Of a DNA stretch of 64,000 nucleotides, positions 44,944 through 58,279 are shown piece after piece. Positions within the stretch are counted from its first letter, which is position 1. The number at the start of each line of letters is the position of its first letter. Source of the stretch: Vitis vinifera. Taxonomy: Eukaryota; Streptophyta; Magnoliopsida; Vitales; Vitaceae. A program made the translations under genes and the position numbers. The notes beneath the pieces are model-generated. The model was given only the letters and a program-made list of their open reading frames with translations. It made no database searches and was not told where the DNA came from. The stretch is taken from positions 563,001 to 627,000 of the forward strand of contig NC_081820.1 of assembly GCF_030704535.1 (NCBI RefSeq). The letters are read 5' to 3'.

Positions 44944-46990
44944 TTTGAGAAACATGGGATTGAAAAGAAGCAAATATGGATCGGAATAGTACCCTTCTTT
45001 GTTTCATGCTGAGAGAGTAATTCTTGAATATCATAAGAATTTTGAGAAGATATGTCTACCCAAAACCTACATCCTTAGGGCCCATGACCTAAGCCCTAAG
45101 TGCTATGAGTTAGCTAGCCCTCCTTGTTCGTGGACATACCTAATATTTGTATAGCAAGACAAACAAGTTTGAAAATTAGAGTATGTTGATTCAACAACTA
45201 CTACACATTGAAAAATGGTTAGTGACCTAGTTACAAGCCCATGGTACAAAAAACTAGACAATCTCCATCTAAGGTAACTAAATAATCTTCATCTCAAGTA
45301 ACCAAAGGTACCTCATTCTCAAAGACTAACAAAGCAACCCGACCTACACCTACCAGCCAGGACACCCTTCCTCACAGTTGACAACTAAACCTCTACCAAA
45401 GCGACCACTTAAGACATGCTGCATCTCACTTCACCTATTTGAGAGTCTAAGACTTTTTATCCGGTGAAACTTGCTTATGTTTTTATTCTTAGTCAAAGGC
45501 ACTCGTACGAAATTAAGAGACTATTTTCACCAACAACATATGGTGGACAAACATGCTTCCAAGCACCTTGGGTGTTCATAAATAAGATGCACCTTAAGAG
45601 GTCACCTAACTTAATCTCTATGAGAAGTCATAAGAAAGCACAAGAATTATCTTAGTGTTAACTCACACACACATAAGCTAAATGGAAGGAAATCTTATCA
45701 CCCAAGCAAGTGATTAGTTGAAGTTCGAATAAGTCTTCTCTAACACATCTATTTTATGATCTTTAGCTCATTTATTTTATTTTGAAAAAGAAAACGGTGA
45801 AAACCTACATCTCATTAGTTAGGAAAACCTTCCAATTGAAAACATAAGGCCAAGTTAGTCTCAAGACAAAAGCTCTTACGGATAGTCTAGTCATGAATAA
45901 ATGGTCAAGGTGAACAACAAAAATAAATAAATTCTAAGGGTATCTTTACTAAGAATCCTAAAGAAAACTAGCATCCATCCTTCTAATTCAAGACATCCCT
46001 TTGTTAAACTACCTTATATGATTGTATGTGAAAGTTATCTTGGTGTAAAGCTGACCCTTCACTCTTTTAATTTGGAAACAGATCATCTTTGTGTTAAGCC
46101 TACCTCTGCATCTTTGGGTATAGGTTGCATTTATATGTATTAAGTCAAACTTTGCCTCCGGGTATGGGTCAACTTTGCACTAAACCAACTTCTATCTATG
46201 AGCATGGATCATCCCTATGGTAAAACCTTTAACCAAAAGGTCCTTAGATGTGCATTCCAACCAAAAAGTAAAACTGTTTTTAGAACCATAATGATCATTT
46301 CTAACCATTCTAGTATGTAGAGAGCTCAACCTGAATCTTTTCTACTATCTACCTTAGAAACATTACAAATTCCATGGATTGCATGTGAACTAAACAATTG
46401 AACTTGTCTATTGATTTATGATGTAGGAACTATTACAAGACAAGCTAGGCTATGGAATGAATCCACCTCATGATAAGATCATTCAAATAATAGATTGAGA
46501 ATCTTACATTAGCTGTTAATGACAACCACTTAATCAAAAGCAACAGGTTGGAGAGTCTAGCAAAGAGATTGATTCTAACAAAGACGCATCCAAGAACCTC
46601 ACTTGGGAAGGTTAATGCATGAGCACACCATTATCATCAATTTTGCATGATCGAAGCAAGAACATTGATACAAGATATCATTCTATTAGAGAGTTCATTA
46701 TAAAGAAAGAAGTACAATTAAAATTTGTAAAACCTCAAGGTCAAATTGTTGATATTTTTACTAAATCCCATTATTCCAAGAAATTGGTATCAGAGTTCAA
46801 ATTGTAGACATTTTTAATTACAACAATCCAAACTCCAACAAATTGCTATCAGAGCTTCCATATAGCCAAGAATTAATATATACAATTTTTGTATCACAAA
46901 ATTGAAAGCCTGCAGACAATCTCAAGCTTAACAAAAAGGAGATGAAAGAAAGTTGGAAGTGGAAAATAAAGAGTACGTGCAAGGGTGAAA
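44944..46990 (-). repeat. PAL-B downstream flank, duplicate of PAL-C and PAL-D flanks
   Basis: Matches 50935-52975 (downstream of PAL-C) along its length. Its PAL-proximal part also matches 61713-62855 (downstream of PAL-D) in inverse orientation. No host gene is seen. It contains a copia tail fragment, listed separately. Confidence 0.85.
46619..46807 (+). mobile_element. Ty1/copia RNase H C-terminal fragment (fossil), PAL-B flank
   Basis: The frame reads HDRSKNIDTRYHSIREFIIK, then EVQLKFVKPQGQIVDIFTK, the familiar end of copia polyproteins (SKHIDTRYHFIRE...ADIFTK). It is only a tail fragment and is broken. Counterparts lie at 52620-52790 and, inverted, near 61960-62110. Confidence 0.75.
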
Positions 46991-46994
46991 TCCT

Positions 46995-49474
46995 CTAGCA
47001 GATTGGGAGAGGTGCACCGTTCCAAGCACTGAGACAACCCAGAAGAGGGTCGATGATCTCCCCCTCACACATTGCAGTAAACACCTTGTCAAACTCCTCC
47101 CCTGGTGACCTCACCTTTTCACCAGTCAGCAGCCCTGTTCCCAGCTCCTCCCTCACAAACTTGTACAATGGGTATGACCTGCACTCCTTGATTCGGTTCG
47201 GAATCGATGGGTTTCCACTCTCCACCGCACCTCTTGCGCTCTCAACCTCTTTGGGCAAAACGGCCTTCAACTCCTCCTCGAATGCCACTATTTTTTGGAA
47301 GATTGAGGTACTTCCATTCTTCTCATTTTCGCCATTGCTCAGCGCATGTTCCACCAGAACTTGCCTTAACTTCTGCATCAGTGGATATGTGGCGCTGCAG
47401 GGGTCATCGATGTAGGCGAATACATGTTCCCTATCCACCACTTTTAGCAAGTCCTTCTCGCAGAATCTCGATGGATGGAGTCCTCCATTGGCTCCAGTGG
47501 TTAGAGTCTTCTTAGCTACGTGGCTTACAGTCTTCTTCACAGTGCTCTTCAAATTCTCCTCCAAATGCCTCAAATCAATGGCCTGGCAGAGTGCTACTAT
47601 GTATGTGGTAGACATGAGCTTCAAGATATCCACCGCTTCAGCTGTTTTCCTGGAGGAGATTAAGCCCAAGGAGTTCACATCTTGGTTGTGTTGCTCAGCA
47701 CTTTGGACATGGTTGGTAACAGGATTGGCCAAGAACTGGAGCTCTGAACAGTAGGAAGCCATGGCAATTTCTGCTCCCTTGAAACCATAGTCCAGACTCG
47801 GGTTCCGGCTTCCAGAGAGATTTGATGGCAGTCCATTGTTGTAGAAGTCATTGACAAGCTCTGAGAACTGGGCAAACATAAGCTTCCCAATGGCTGCAAT
47901 GGCCAAGCGGGTGTTGTCCATGGAGACTCCAATTGGGGTCCCCTGGAAGTTGCCACCATGTAGAGCCTTGTTCCTGGAAACATCGATCAAGGGGTTATCA
48001 TTCACAGAGTTGATCTCCCGTTCGATGGATTTAGTTGATGCTCGGATGACTTCAATGTGTGGGCCAAGCCATTGAGGTGAAGTCCTGAGAGCATATCGAT
48101 CTTGCTTCGGCTTCTGCAGAGGATCCATCTCATGTAGCTTCTTAGCTTCTTTCACATAAGAGCTTCCATCTAGAATGTGCTCCATAATGGCTGCAGCCTC
48201 GATTTGGCCAGGGTGGTGCTTCAATTTGTGAGTCAAGTGGTCAGTGAATTCGGGCTTCCCCTGCATCACTTCAGCAAAAACAGCCGATAAAACTTCAGAC
48301 AAAACTGCCAGCACATTGGTCTCAAAAAGCACCATAGAGGCCAAGCCAGAGCCAACTGCAGTGCCATTAACAAGAGCCAGGCCTTCCTTAGGCTGCAACT
48401 CAAAAAATCCCGACTCGATCCCAGCCATTTTAAAGGCCTCTTCGGCATTGACAACTTCACCGGAAGGTCCAACAGCTTTGGAATTAGGCCTGCCGGTGAG
48501 AAGACCAGCGATGTAGGAGAGAGGAACCAGGTCTCCGGAGGCAGTGACGGTGCCACGCAGAGGCAAGCATGGAGTGATGTTGTGATTGAGGAGCTTGGTG
48601 ATTGCTTCCAGAATCTCAAATCTGATGCCGGAGTAGCCTTGGAGGAGGGTGTTGATCCTCACGAGCATGGCGGCTCTTGTTGCTGAGTGAGGCAGTGTGT
48701 GGCATGACTCTGTTCCGTTCCCAAATATCCCAGCATTCAAGAACCTGTATCAAGCATCAACAACCCAGCACATCACCAACCAATTCAAGTTTTCAAATCA
48801 AAACAACTGTTTTAGATAATAGAAAGTAACCAAAAAGGACTGGATTCATTAAGAGATATGAATAAGTTAAGACGTCAAAGTTGACCGGTGGCCATTAACT
48901 CACGTATCCTAACACCGAGTTTTAAAAGCGCTTTTAAGTTTTTTTTTTTTTTTTAACATCGGCTATCAAGTATTCCTTTGCGAAATATTAAAAGTAATTT
49001 TTTCACTTTTCAAAAGTGATTCAAACTACTAATATTTTTCCAAAAGTGCTTTTATGAAGTATTTTCTAAAACCACTGTAAAGTAATTTTACCTGATGAGC
49101 TCCTTCTGAAGGGCACCACCTTGTTTGGTTCTCCTATGTGAAGTGGCACCAAACCCAGTGGTGACACCATAGCTGTCGGTGCCTTTGCTCATGCTCTCCA
49201 TCACCCACTCACTGCTCGCGTTCACGCCCGCTCTCGCCGTCTCCGACAACTCCACACTCACATCCCCCTCCCGCCCAGCGATTGCCGCCACCTGCGATAT
49301 GGTAAGCGTCTCACCACCGAGCCGAACCACCGGCTTCCGGTACTCCGCCACCATGCGCTTCACTTCATCCAAATGGCTTCCCTTCAACGTCTCCGCAGCC
49401 ATTCCCCAGTTCAGTGGATCACTTACGCAGAAACTCTCCACCTTGTTGCTTTCATGGCAGTTCATTGCATCCAT
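46995..49474 (-). CDS. PAL: Phenylalanine ammonia-lyase, copy B
   Basis: Exon 1 is 49092-49474 and exon 2 is 46995-48744, with a 347-bp intron at the conserved Arg codon. The product is 710 residues, beginning [15 protein letters not shown]. The Tyr loop, Phe129, MIO triad Ala-Ser-Gly and PLPIC terminus are all present. Small differences from the other copies include Ile in TTYIVALCQ and a changed C-terminal stretch ([16 protein letters not shown]). It belongs with copy D by promoter, first exon and 3' UTR. Its coding frame is intact, so it is likely active. Confidence 0.95.
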
Positions 49475-49533
49475 GTCTTAGAATCCCCACAAAGAAACAA
49501 CTTTAAAAAGCTGGTTTTTCTCGACAACCAAGA

Positions 49534-49573
<40 letters not shown>

Positions 49574-49621
49574 CTAGTGAGTAGGGCTCTGAGTTTACTA
49601 AGGTGTATACAGAAGCCTCTA

Positions 49622-49679
49622 CTTATATAGAACTTTTCAGCCCTGCAGTCTTTGAAATTCCACAGGGTCACTGGTAGGT
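49622..49679 (-). promoter_or_regulatory. PAL-B core promoter: TATA box and AC element
   Basis: TATATAAG at 49629-49622 and ACCTACC at 49679-49673 on the minus strand. About 90 bp further out, TGACGTGG (plus strand, 49770-49777) is an ACGT-core bZIP-type site that copies A and C lack. A 34-36 bp (GA)n tract at 49536-49571 lies in the 5' UTR. Confidence 0.75.
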
Positions 49680-50934
49680 GGGCGGGACGGCAGAGTGGCT
49701 TCATGGGGCTTGTTGAAAACCAATCCAGACCCTTAATCTGTCTACGCGGAAGGCTCAGATGCTGCAGCGTGACGTGGAATCCATGTGGATTTAGGGATGG
49801 AGCCCGGATGTTCTTACTGGTCAAAACCCAAGACAAATGTGGCGTGCGGCCGAAGGGTTGGTGGGTTGTGGGAGTTGTTAGCCTACTTAATGTAATTCAA
49901 TTCCTTGATTAAAAAATAACAAAAGGAAAATCATTTGAGCATACGCTCCCTAAAAGAAGTTAAAAAACGGTCTACTTCTTTATTTCTAATATTTAAAAAC
50001 AAAGAACACCGAAGAACAAGAATAAGTAAAAGTTAATTTTATCAAATTTTAAAAACAAATTAAAAATAAATGAAAACCTTGCTTTAAAAATTAATATGTG
50101 GATGGTATATGCCACGTAAATATATGATATAGATACGATTTTTGGCATACTCAGTCCAAAAGAAGTTAAAGAACGGTTTTCTATTTTAAAAAGTAAAAAA
50201 ATATTTTTAAAATTTTATTACACTATTTGATTATTGTTTTTTTATTTTTTACTTTTTAAAACAAAGAAACACGTAAAATAGTTTTTAAAATAAGTAAAAA
50301 TAATTTTTATCAATTTTTAAAAATAAATTATAAATGGAATGAAACTTCATAAATTAATACGTGGATGGTAAATGTCACATAGATACAAGTTTCACTACCA
50401 TTCACAATATATGGACCAGACTTTTTCATATGATATAGATACAATTTTTATTTATATTCACATGTTTAAATCATATGATTTTTTTAATCTATTTTTTAAT
50501 GAAAAATTATTTGACCAAGTATAAATACATGATTGGTTTTTGCAACTTACAAAACCAATATGCCTTCCTCCGACAATTTTGACCGATTGAATTTGGACCA
50601 AAGAGCAATATCATATTAATAGGTGAGTATATGGTGGGTGGCAAGACCCATTGCAAAAATAGTTTGTGAAGAGATTGGAACTAGCCTTAATCCATCTCTT
50701 ATTCAATTTGAGATAAAATGGGGATTTAGTCGTTCAAAGCTATTGGATTTGACTAAATTCTTTGCACTTTCACATTCTATCCAACTCAACTTTTGCATCA
50801 TTTGATTCAAATATGAAAATATATTCTGCAAACAAATCATTCCAAGGGAGTTTTCTTTTATTTCTTTTCCTTTTGTAATCTTTTCTTCAATCATTTTTAT
50901 CTTGTGTGATATTCAAAAGAATATTAGCTTTGAC
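49680..50934 (-). repeat. PAL-B upstream region, inverted duplicate of PAL-D upstream
   Basis: The 49640-50620 part matches 58280-58975 in inverse orientation (for example the stretch ending in ACATGTTTAAATCATA near 50460 and TATGATTTAAACATGTGA near 58450). No gene is seen. The last 300 bp to 50934 show nothing assignable. Confidence 0.75.
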
Positions 50935-52975
50935 GTTTCATAAATATGGAATTGAAAATAAGCAAAAATGGATCAAAATAGTACCCCTTTAGTTTCATGT
51001 TGAGAGAGTAATGATGGAATATGATAAGAATTTTGAGGAGATATGTCTACCTAAAACCTACAGCCTTAGGGTCCATGACATAAGCCCCAGGTGCTATGAC
51101 GGCCTCCTTGTTCGTGGGTATACCTAATAATATTTGTACAGTAAGAGAAGAAGTTTGAAATTTGGAGCATAGCGATTCAACAACTACTACACATTAGAAA
51201 ATAGTCAGTGACCTAGTTACAAGCCCATAGTACAAAAAACCAAACAATCTTCATCTCAGGTAACCAGAGGTACCTCATTCTCAAATACCAACAAAGCAAC
51301 TCGATGTATACCTACCAGCCAAGACACTCTTTCTCATAGTTGACAACTAAACCTCTATCAAAACGACCATTTAAGACATACTGCATCTTACTCAACTTGT
51401 TCGGAAGTTTAGGACCCTTTTTATTAGGTGAAACTTGCTAATGGTTTTACGCTCAATCAAAGGCACTCGTATGAAATTAAGAAGCTATAAAAGTCGCTAG
51501 CAGCATATAGTGGACAAACATATATACTTCAAAGTAACTTGGGTGTTCATAAATTAGATGCACCATAAGAGGTCACCTAACTTACTCAACCTCTATGAGA
51601 AGTCATTAGAAAGATAAGAATGATCTTGATGTTAACTCACATGCACATCAACTAAATGGAAGGAAATCTTATCAACCAAGCAAGAAATCGATTGAAGTTC
51701 AAATAAGTCTTCTCAAACACACCTATTTTATGATCTCTAACTTATTTTTTTTATTTTGAAAAGGAAAATGGTGAAAACCTACATCTCATGAGTTAGGAAA
51801 ACCTTCCAATTGAAAACCAAAGGCCAAGTTAGTCTCAAGACAAAAGCCATTACTGATAGTTTAGTCAAGAATAAATTGTCAAGGTGAACAACTAAAAAAA
51901 AATTCTAAAGGTATCTCTACTAAGAACTCTAAATAAAACTAGCATAAATCCTTCTCATTAAAGACATTCCTTTGTTAAAATACCCTCTATGGTTGTATGT
52001 GAAAGTTATCTTAGTGCAAAACCAACCCCTCACTCTTTTGAAAACGGATCATCTTTGTGCTAAGTTGACCTTTATATCTTCAAGTATAGGTCACACTTAT
52101 TCTTATTAAGTCAAACTTTGCCTTCGAATATGGGTCAACTTTGCACCAAACCAACTTTTATCTATGAGCATGGATCATCTCTATGGTAAAACCTTTAACC
52201 AGAAGGCCCTTAGATGTGCATTCTAGCAAAAAAGTTGACTAGTTGTCAAAACCATAATGGTCATTTCTAGCCGTTCTAGTATGTATAGTGCTCAACCTAA
52301 ATCTTTTCTACTATCCACCTTGGAAACATTACAGATTCCACTAATTGCATGGGAACTAAACAATTGAACTTGCCTGTTGACTTAAGATGTAGGAACTATT
52401 ACAAGACAAGATAAGCTATGAAATGAGTCCACGTTATGAAAAAATCATTCCAATAACAGATCAAAATTTTACGCTAGCTGAAAATAACAACCTCTTAATC
52501 AAAAACAACAAGTTGGAGAGTCTAACAAAGAGATTGAATCTAACAAAGATACATCCAGGAGCCTCACCTGGGAAGGTTAATGCATGACCATTATCAATTA
52601 CATTATAAAAAAAGTTTAATATTTCATGATCGAAACAAGCACACTGATACAAGATATTTTTCTAGTAGAAAGCGCATTATAAAAAAAGAAGTGCAATTAA
52701 AATTTGTAAAACCTCAAGGTCAAATTGTTGATATTTTTACTACAATCCCATTATTCCAAAATATTGGTATAAGAGTTCAAATTGTAGATATTTTTAATTA
52801 CAACAATCCAATTACTCCAACAAATTGCTATCAGAGCTTCCATATAGCCAACAATTAATATAAACAATTTTTGTATCAGAAAATTGAAGGTGTGCAGACA
52901 ATCTCAAGTTTTACAAACAGAGATGAAAGAAAATTGGAAGTGGAAAATAAAGAGTATGTGGAAGGGTGAAATCCC
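50935..52975 (-). repeat. PAL-C downstream flank, duplicate of the PAL-B flank
   Basis: Homologous along its length to 44944-46990. It includes the copia tail remnant at about 52620-52790 and the phrase AACAATTTTTGTATCA just before the PAL 3' UTR. Confidence 0.85.
52620..52790 (+). mobile_element. Ty1/copia RNase H C-terminal fragment (fossil), PAL-C flank
   Basis: Same copia tail as in the PAL-B flank (KEVQLKFVKPQGQIVDIFT), so it was copied together with the PAL unit. Broken. Confidence 0.7.
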
Positions 52976-55435
52976 CTAGCAGATTGGGAGAGGTGCACCG
53001 TTCCAAGCACTGAGACAATCCAGAAGAGGGTCGATGATCTTCCCCTCACACATTGCAGTAAACACCTTGTCAAACTCCTCCCCTGGTGACCTCACCTTTT
53101 CACCAGTCAGCAGCCCTGTTCCCAGCTCCTCCCTCACAAACTTGTACAATGGGTATGACCTGCACTCCTTGATTCGGTTCGGAATTGATGGGTTTCCACT
53201 CTCCACCCCACCTCTTGCGCTCTCAACCTCTTTGGGTAAAACGGCCTTCAACTCCTCCTCGAATGCCACTATTTTTTGGAAGATTGAGGTACTTCCATTC
53301 TTCTCATTTTCGCCATTGCTCAACGCATGTTCCACCAGAACTTGCCTTAACTTCTGCATCAGTGGATATGTGGCGCTGCAGGGGTCATCGATGTAGGCAA
53401 ATACATGTTCCCTATCCACCACTTTTAGCAAGTCCTTCTCGCAGAATCTCGATGGATGGAGTCCTCCATTGGCTCCAGTGGTTAGAGTCTTCTTAGCTAC
53501 GTGGCTTACAGTCTTCTTCACAGTGCTCTTCAAATTCTCCTCCAAATGCCTCAAATCAATGGCCTGGCAGAGTGCCACTAGGTATGTGGTAGACATGAGC
53601 TTCAAGATATCCACCGCTTCAGCTGTTTTCCTGGAGGAGATTAAGCCCAAGGAGTTCACATCTTGGTTGTGTTGCTCAGCGCTTTGGACATGGTTGGTAA
53701 CAGGATTGGCCAAGAACTGGAGCTCTGAACAGTAGGAAGCCATGGCAATTTCTGCTCCCTTGAAACCATAATCCAGACTCGGGTTCCGGCTTCCAGAGAG
53801 ATTTGATGGCAGTCCATTGTTGTAGAAGTCATTGACAAGCTCTGAGAACTGGGCAAACATAAGCTTCCCAATGGCTGCAATGGCCAAGCGAGTGTTGTCC
53901 ATGGAGACTCCAATTGGGGTCCCCTGGAAGTTGCCACCATGTAGAGCCTTGTTCCTGGAAACATCGATCAAGGGGTTATCATTCACAGAGTTGATCTCCC
54001 GTTCGATGGATTTAGTTGATGCTCGGATGACTTCAATGTGTGGGCCAAGCCATTGAGGTGAAGTCCTGAGAGCATATCGATCTTGCTTCGGCTTCTGCAG
54101 AGGATCCATCTCATGTAGCTTCTTAGCTTCTTTCACATAAGAGCTTCCATCTAGAATGTGCTCCATAATGGCTGCAGCCTCGATTTGGCCAGGGTGGTGC
54201 TTCAATTTGTGAGTCAAGTGGTCAGTGAATTCGGGCTTCCCCTGCATCACTTCAGCAAAAACAGCCGATAAAACTTCAGACAAAACTGCCAGCACATTGG
54301 TCTCAAAAAGCACCATAGAGGCCAAGCCAGAGCCAACTGCAGTGCCATTAACAAGAGCCAGGCCTTCCTTAGGCTGCAACTCAAAAAATCCCGACTCGAT
54401 CCCAGCCATTTTAAAGGCCTCTTCGGCATTGACAACATCACCGGAAGGTCCGACAGCTTTGGAATTAGGCCTGCCAATGAGAAGACCAGCGATGTAGGAG
54501 AGAGGAACCAGGTCTCCGGAGGCAGTGACGGTGCCACGCAGAGGCAAGCATGGAGTGATGTTGTGATTGAGGAGCTTGGTGATTGCTTCCAGAATCTCAA
54601 ATCTGATGCCGGAGTAGCCTTGGAGGAGGGTGTTGATCCTCACGAGCATGGCGGCTCTTGTTGCTGAGTGAGGCAGTGTGTGGCATGACTCTCTTCCGTT
54701 CCCAAATATCCCAGCATTCAAGAACCTGTATAGGAAATATCAAGCATCAACAACCCAGCACATCACCAACCAATTCAAGTTTTCAAATCAAAACAACTGT
54801 TTTAGATAATAGAAAGTAACCAAAAAGGACTAGATTCATTAAGAGATATGAATAAGTTAACACGTCAAAGTTGACTGGTGGCCATTAACTCACGTATCCT
54901 AACACCGACTTTTAAAACATCGGCTATCAAGTATTCCTTTGCGAAATATTAAAAGTAATTTTTTCACTTTTGAGAAGTGATTCAAACTACTAATATTTTT
55001 CCAAAAGTGCTTTTATGAAGTATTTTCTAAAACCACTGTAAAGTAATTTTACCTGATGAGCTCCTTCTGAAGGGCACCACCTTGTTTGGTTCTCCTATGT
55101 GAAGTGGCACCAAACCCAGTGGTGACACCATAGCTATCGGTGCCCTTGCTCATGCTCTCCATCACCCACTCACTGCTCGCGTTCACGCCCGCTCTCGCCG
55201 TCTCCGACAACTCCACACTCACATCCTCCTCCCGCCCCGCGATAGCCGCCACCTGCGATATCGTAAGCGTTTCACCACCAAGCCGAACCACCGGCTTCCG
55301 GTACTCTGCCACCATGCGCTTTACTTCATCCAAATGGCTCCCCTTCAACGCCTCCGCTGCCACTCCCCAGTTCAGCGGATCACTCACGACGAAACTCTCC
55401 ACCTTTTTGCTTCCGTGGCAGTTCATTGCTTCCAT
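52976..55435 (-). CDS. PAL: Phenylalanine ammonia-lyase, copy C
   Basis: Exon 1 is 55053-55435 and exon 2 is 52976-54725, with a 327-bp intron, the shortest of the four. The product is 710 residues, starting [15 protein letters not shown] as in copy A. MIO triad, Tyr loop and C-terminus are intact. Copy-specific changes sit close to the active-site region: Arg139 for Thr (GNGRESCHT) and Ile for Thr in GLLIGRPNS. The open frame extends upstream through the 5' UTR to 55675, but MEAMNC is the homologous start. Promoter, exon 1 and 3' UTR group with copy A, while several exon 2 variants group with copy B. Confidence 0.95.
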
Positions 55436-55592
55436 GTCTTCGAATCCCCACAAAGAAACAACTGCAAAAAGCTGGTTTTTCACGACAACGAAGAAGGAAA
55501 GAGAGAGAGAGGGAGAGAGGAACTGGAGGAAATCTGAAAGTTGGGCTCTGAAATTCTGAGTTTCCTGAGAAGTACGGTGACAGAGGCTTTTC

Positions 55593-55650
55593 CTTATATA
55601 GAGTGCCTTGAGCCTAGGAGTCTTTGAAATGCCACAGGTCAATGGTAGGT
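55593..55650 (-). promoter_or_regulatory. PAL-C core promoter: TATA box and AC element
   Basis: TATATAAG at 55600-55593 and ACCTACC at 55650-55644 on the minus strand, with the same spacing as copy A. The (GA)n tract in the 5' UTR (55499-55517) is short. Confidence 0.75.
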
Positions 55651-56381
55651 GGGCGGGATGGCAAAGTGGCTTCATGGGGTTTGTTGAAAACCAATCCCGA
55701 CCCTTGATCTGTCTACGCTAAAGGCTCAGATGCTGCAACGTGATCTGCATGTGGATTTAGGAATGGAGCTCGTATGTTCGTACTGGTCAGACCCCAAGAC
55801 AACTGTGGTGTGCGGTCAATGGGTTGGTGCCATGTGGAATTGTTGGCCTACGTAATGTAATTTATATCTCCAAATCCGAACTCGTTAAAAAAATAATAAT
55901 AAAAAATGATGTAATCATACTCTAGCTAAAAACAAAAGGATTTTTGAAAATTTAAAAACAGGTTTTTATTTTTAAAAATAAAAAATAATTTTTAAATTAT
56001 GTGATCAAATAAACTTTAAAGTTGTTGAAAATTTTATTATTGATTAGGAAGTTTTAAAAATTCATTTCTATTTTTAAAAATAAAATACGGTTTAACTTCT
56101 AGTTGTGTTTGGCCTTTATTAATCTCTAGGTACAAATTTTAAAAATGAGATTAAAAAGAAAATAATTTTTAAAAAGCAAAATAGGTTATTTTTTGTGTTT
56201 TTAAAACCAAGAGAAAACAAAAAAACAAAAAATGGAAAAGGAAACAAAAAACAAAAAATGGAAAAGGACTTCTCTCAATCGGATGAGACATTCTTCTACA
56301 AAGTCCACACATATAGAGAAATAAGAAGAGATTTCTCTAAGGTTAGGTTTTTTCTCATCATGTTTTTCCTCCTCTATTAAG

Positions 56382-56419
<38 letters not shown>

Positions 56420-56507
56420 GTATGTTTTTAGGTTACATTAAGAAATTAGAGGAAAACAAAGGAAATAAGAGGAAAAATATAATAGAGTCCACTGTTTGAC
56501 AATGGTC

Positions 56508-56559
<52 letters not shown>

Positions 56560-56928
56560 AGATTCCTTGATCATCGAGACCCCAAGAGATGTAAGAAACA
56601 AACTCTAGTACCTCCACACTTGGTCCCATGTTTGTTTCGTAACTTGTTAATAATGGTCCTCATTGTTATATAACAAAGGATATGGAAGCTAGAGTTTCAA
56701 GTCTAGGCTAGGAAACAAAGTGGATTTAAAGACTTCTGACCAAAAAGGGAGCATTTGGCTTGATTACTTTGAATAGCAATTTTATTAAATTTAAAGTGTG
56801 TTTGATAGTAATTTTAAAAAACGTTTATAATATTTTTAGCATTTGAATGATACAAAATTTTAAGTATTAAAAAGGTTAGAAATACTTTCTAAAATTACTG
56901 TCAAATGAGCTCTTAATTTGGGAGCCTT
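55651..56928 (-). repeat. PAL-C upstream region, duplicate of PAL-A upstream
   Basis: Matches the PAL-A upstream region split by the MULE. It contains (ATT)n at 56381-56419 and (TA)n(TG)n at 56509-56560. Confidence 0.8.
56509..56560. repeat. (TA)n(TG)n compound microsatellite
   Basis: About 13 TA units run directly into about 12 TG units. The corresponding site upstream of PAL-A (about 44527) has only a short TATATATATG. Confidence 0.95.
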
Positions 56929-58279
56929 TTAGACCTTATAATGATTTATTTATTATACTAGCTATCCTCCATCGTTCTGAATATGTATTTTTAATTTAAT
57001 TTTTTATCATCACTTTTTATTATTATTTTTTAAAATGATTTCTCATTCTTATTTTTGTTTTTCTTTCTTTGGATTAAAAAAAATCGTGGGATTGATAATT
57101 GAAAATTTGGCAACAAGTTTGATATTGCTCAAAATCTTTAGTATTAAATGTCTTATTAACAACAAGGGAGAGACTACACTAATACATATAATTGTGTGAT
57201 GACCCAAACCACAAAGTTAGGACACCATAGTTATTTTACATGTAAAACTCAAAGGCTTGACATAAAAATGATCCAATAAGTTGGAATAATTAGCAACATG
57301 CTAATCACAAAACCTATTTGAAGTAGTAATTAAGCTTACCTAAAAGTCTTAATTAAAAATTTGTCTTCACATACAAAATCCATAAATCCTAATTATGACA
57401 ATTCTCCCAAAAGTAGTAGGAAATAAAAAATCACTAAAATCCAAATAAACTAGTCTCAAAACTAAACAAATAAAAGAACTTTTTGAACCCTTCTTATTCA
57501 TGTCACTCATTCCTAGAATCAAGTGTGCCTAAAAACATTTAATAAAAGAAGTGAGTTTGAAAGCCCAATAAGGGATAGAGATCAAGTACATTTTTTTCCC
57601 CAAAAATGAAATAGGAAATGCTTGTAACATAAGTGAAATCATACGAAACAAACTTGTATTACATGTACTATTTTTCAATAAAAGTATCAAATCAAATTTC
57701 TTGATAAACATGCATATATTCAAAATAAAATTTTGATTATTAATAGAAGTGTCCATAATAGTGGGACTTACAGAGGTGTCCATCATAGTAGGACTTATAA
57801 AAGTGACTAGCCTCAAATGTTCCTTACATGTTAATAGTTGAAATTGAAACCAATCTCCACCAAGTTTTTATTATCATGAATTACTAACTACCCTACTAAG
57901 TTTTTTATTATCATTATCTCCACCAAAAGTGACAAAGGTCAACATCTTTTCCCTTATTGACTAAGGTTAGATAACCAAAATGTACATATAAAGTACAAAT
58001 ATAGTCAAATAAAAATAATTCCAAATTTTAATATTTCAAACTTATCTAAACATTTTTTTATATACTTTTACAAAATTCCCTTACCTAAGTTGAATAAATC
58101 TAAATGAACAGTCACATAAGAGATTTAAAAGAATCATTCAAATTAAAGTCTTGATAAATATTATTCTAAGTATATATTTATTTATTTATTAACCCTATAC
58201 CAGTAAATCAATTCATCTAGGAAAATATCCAATACTTAAAGAAATTTTAGCCTAAAATTATTTTTGCAAAGGTTCTAGC
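56929..58279. other. Centre of the divergent PAL-C/PAL-D interval
   Basis: AT-rich, with no gene recognised. It is the junction between the directly repeated and the inverted part of the PAL array, and no transposon termini were found at it. Confidence 0.5.
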
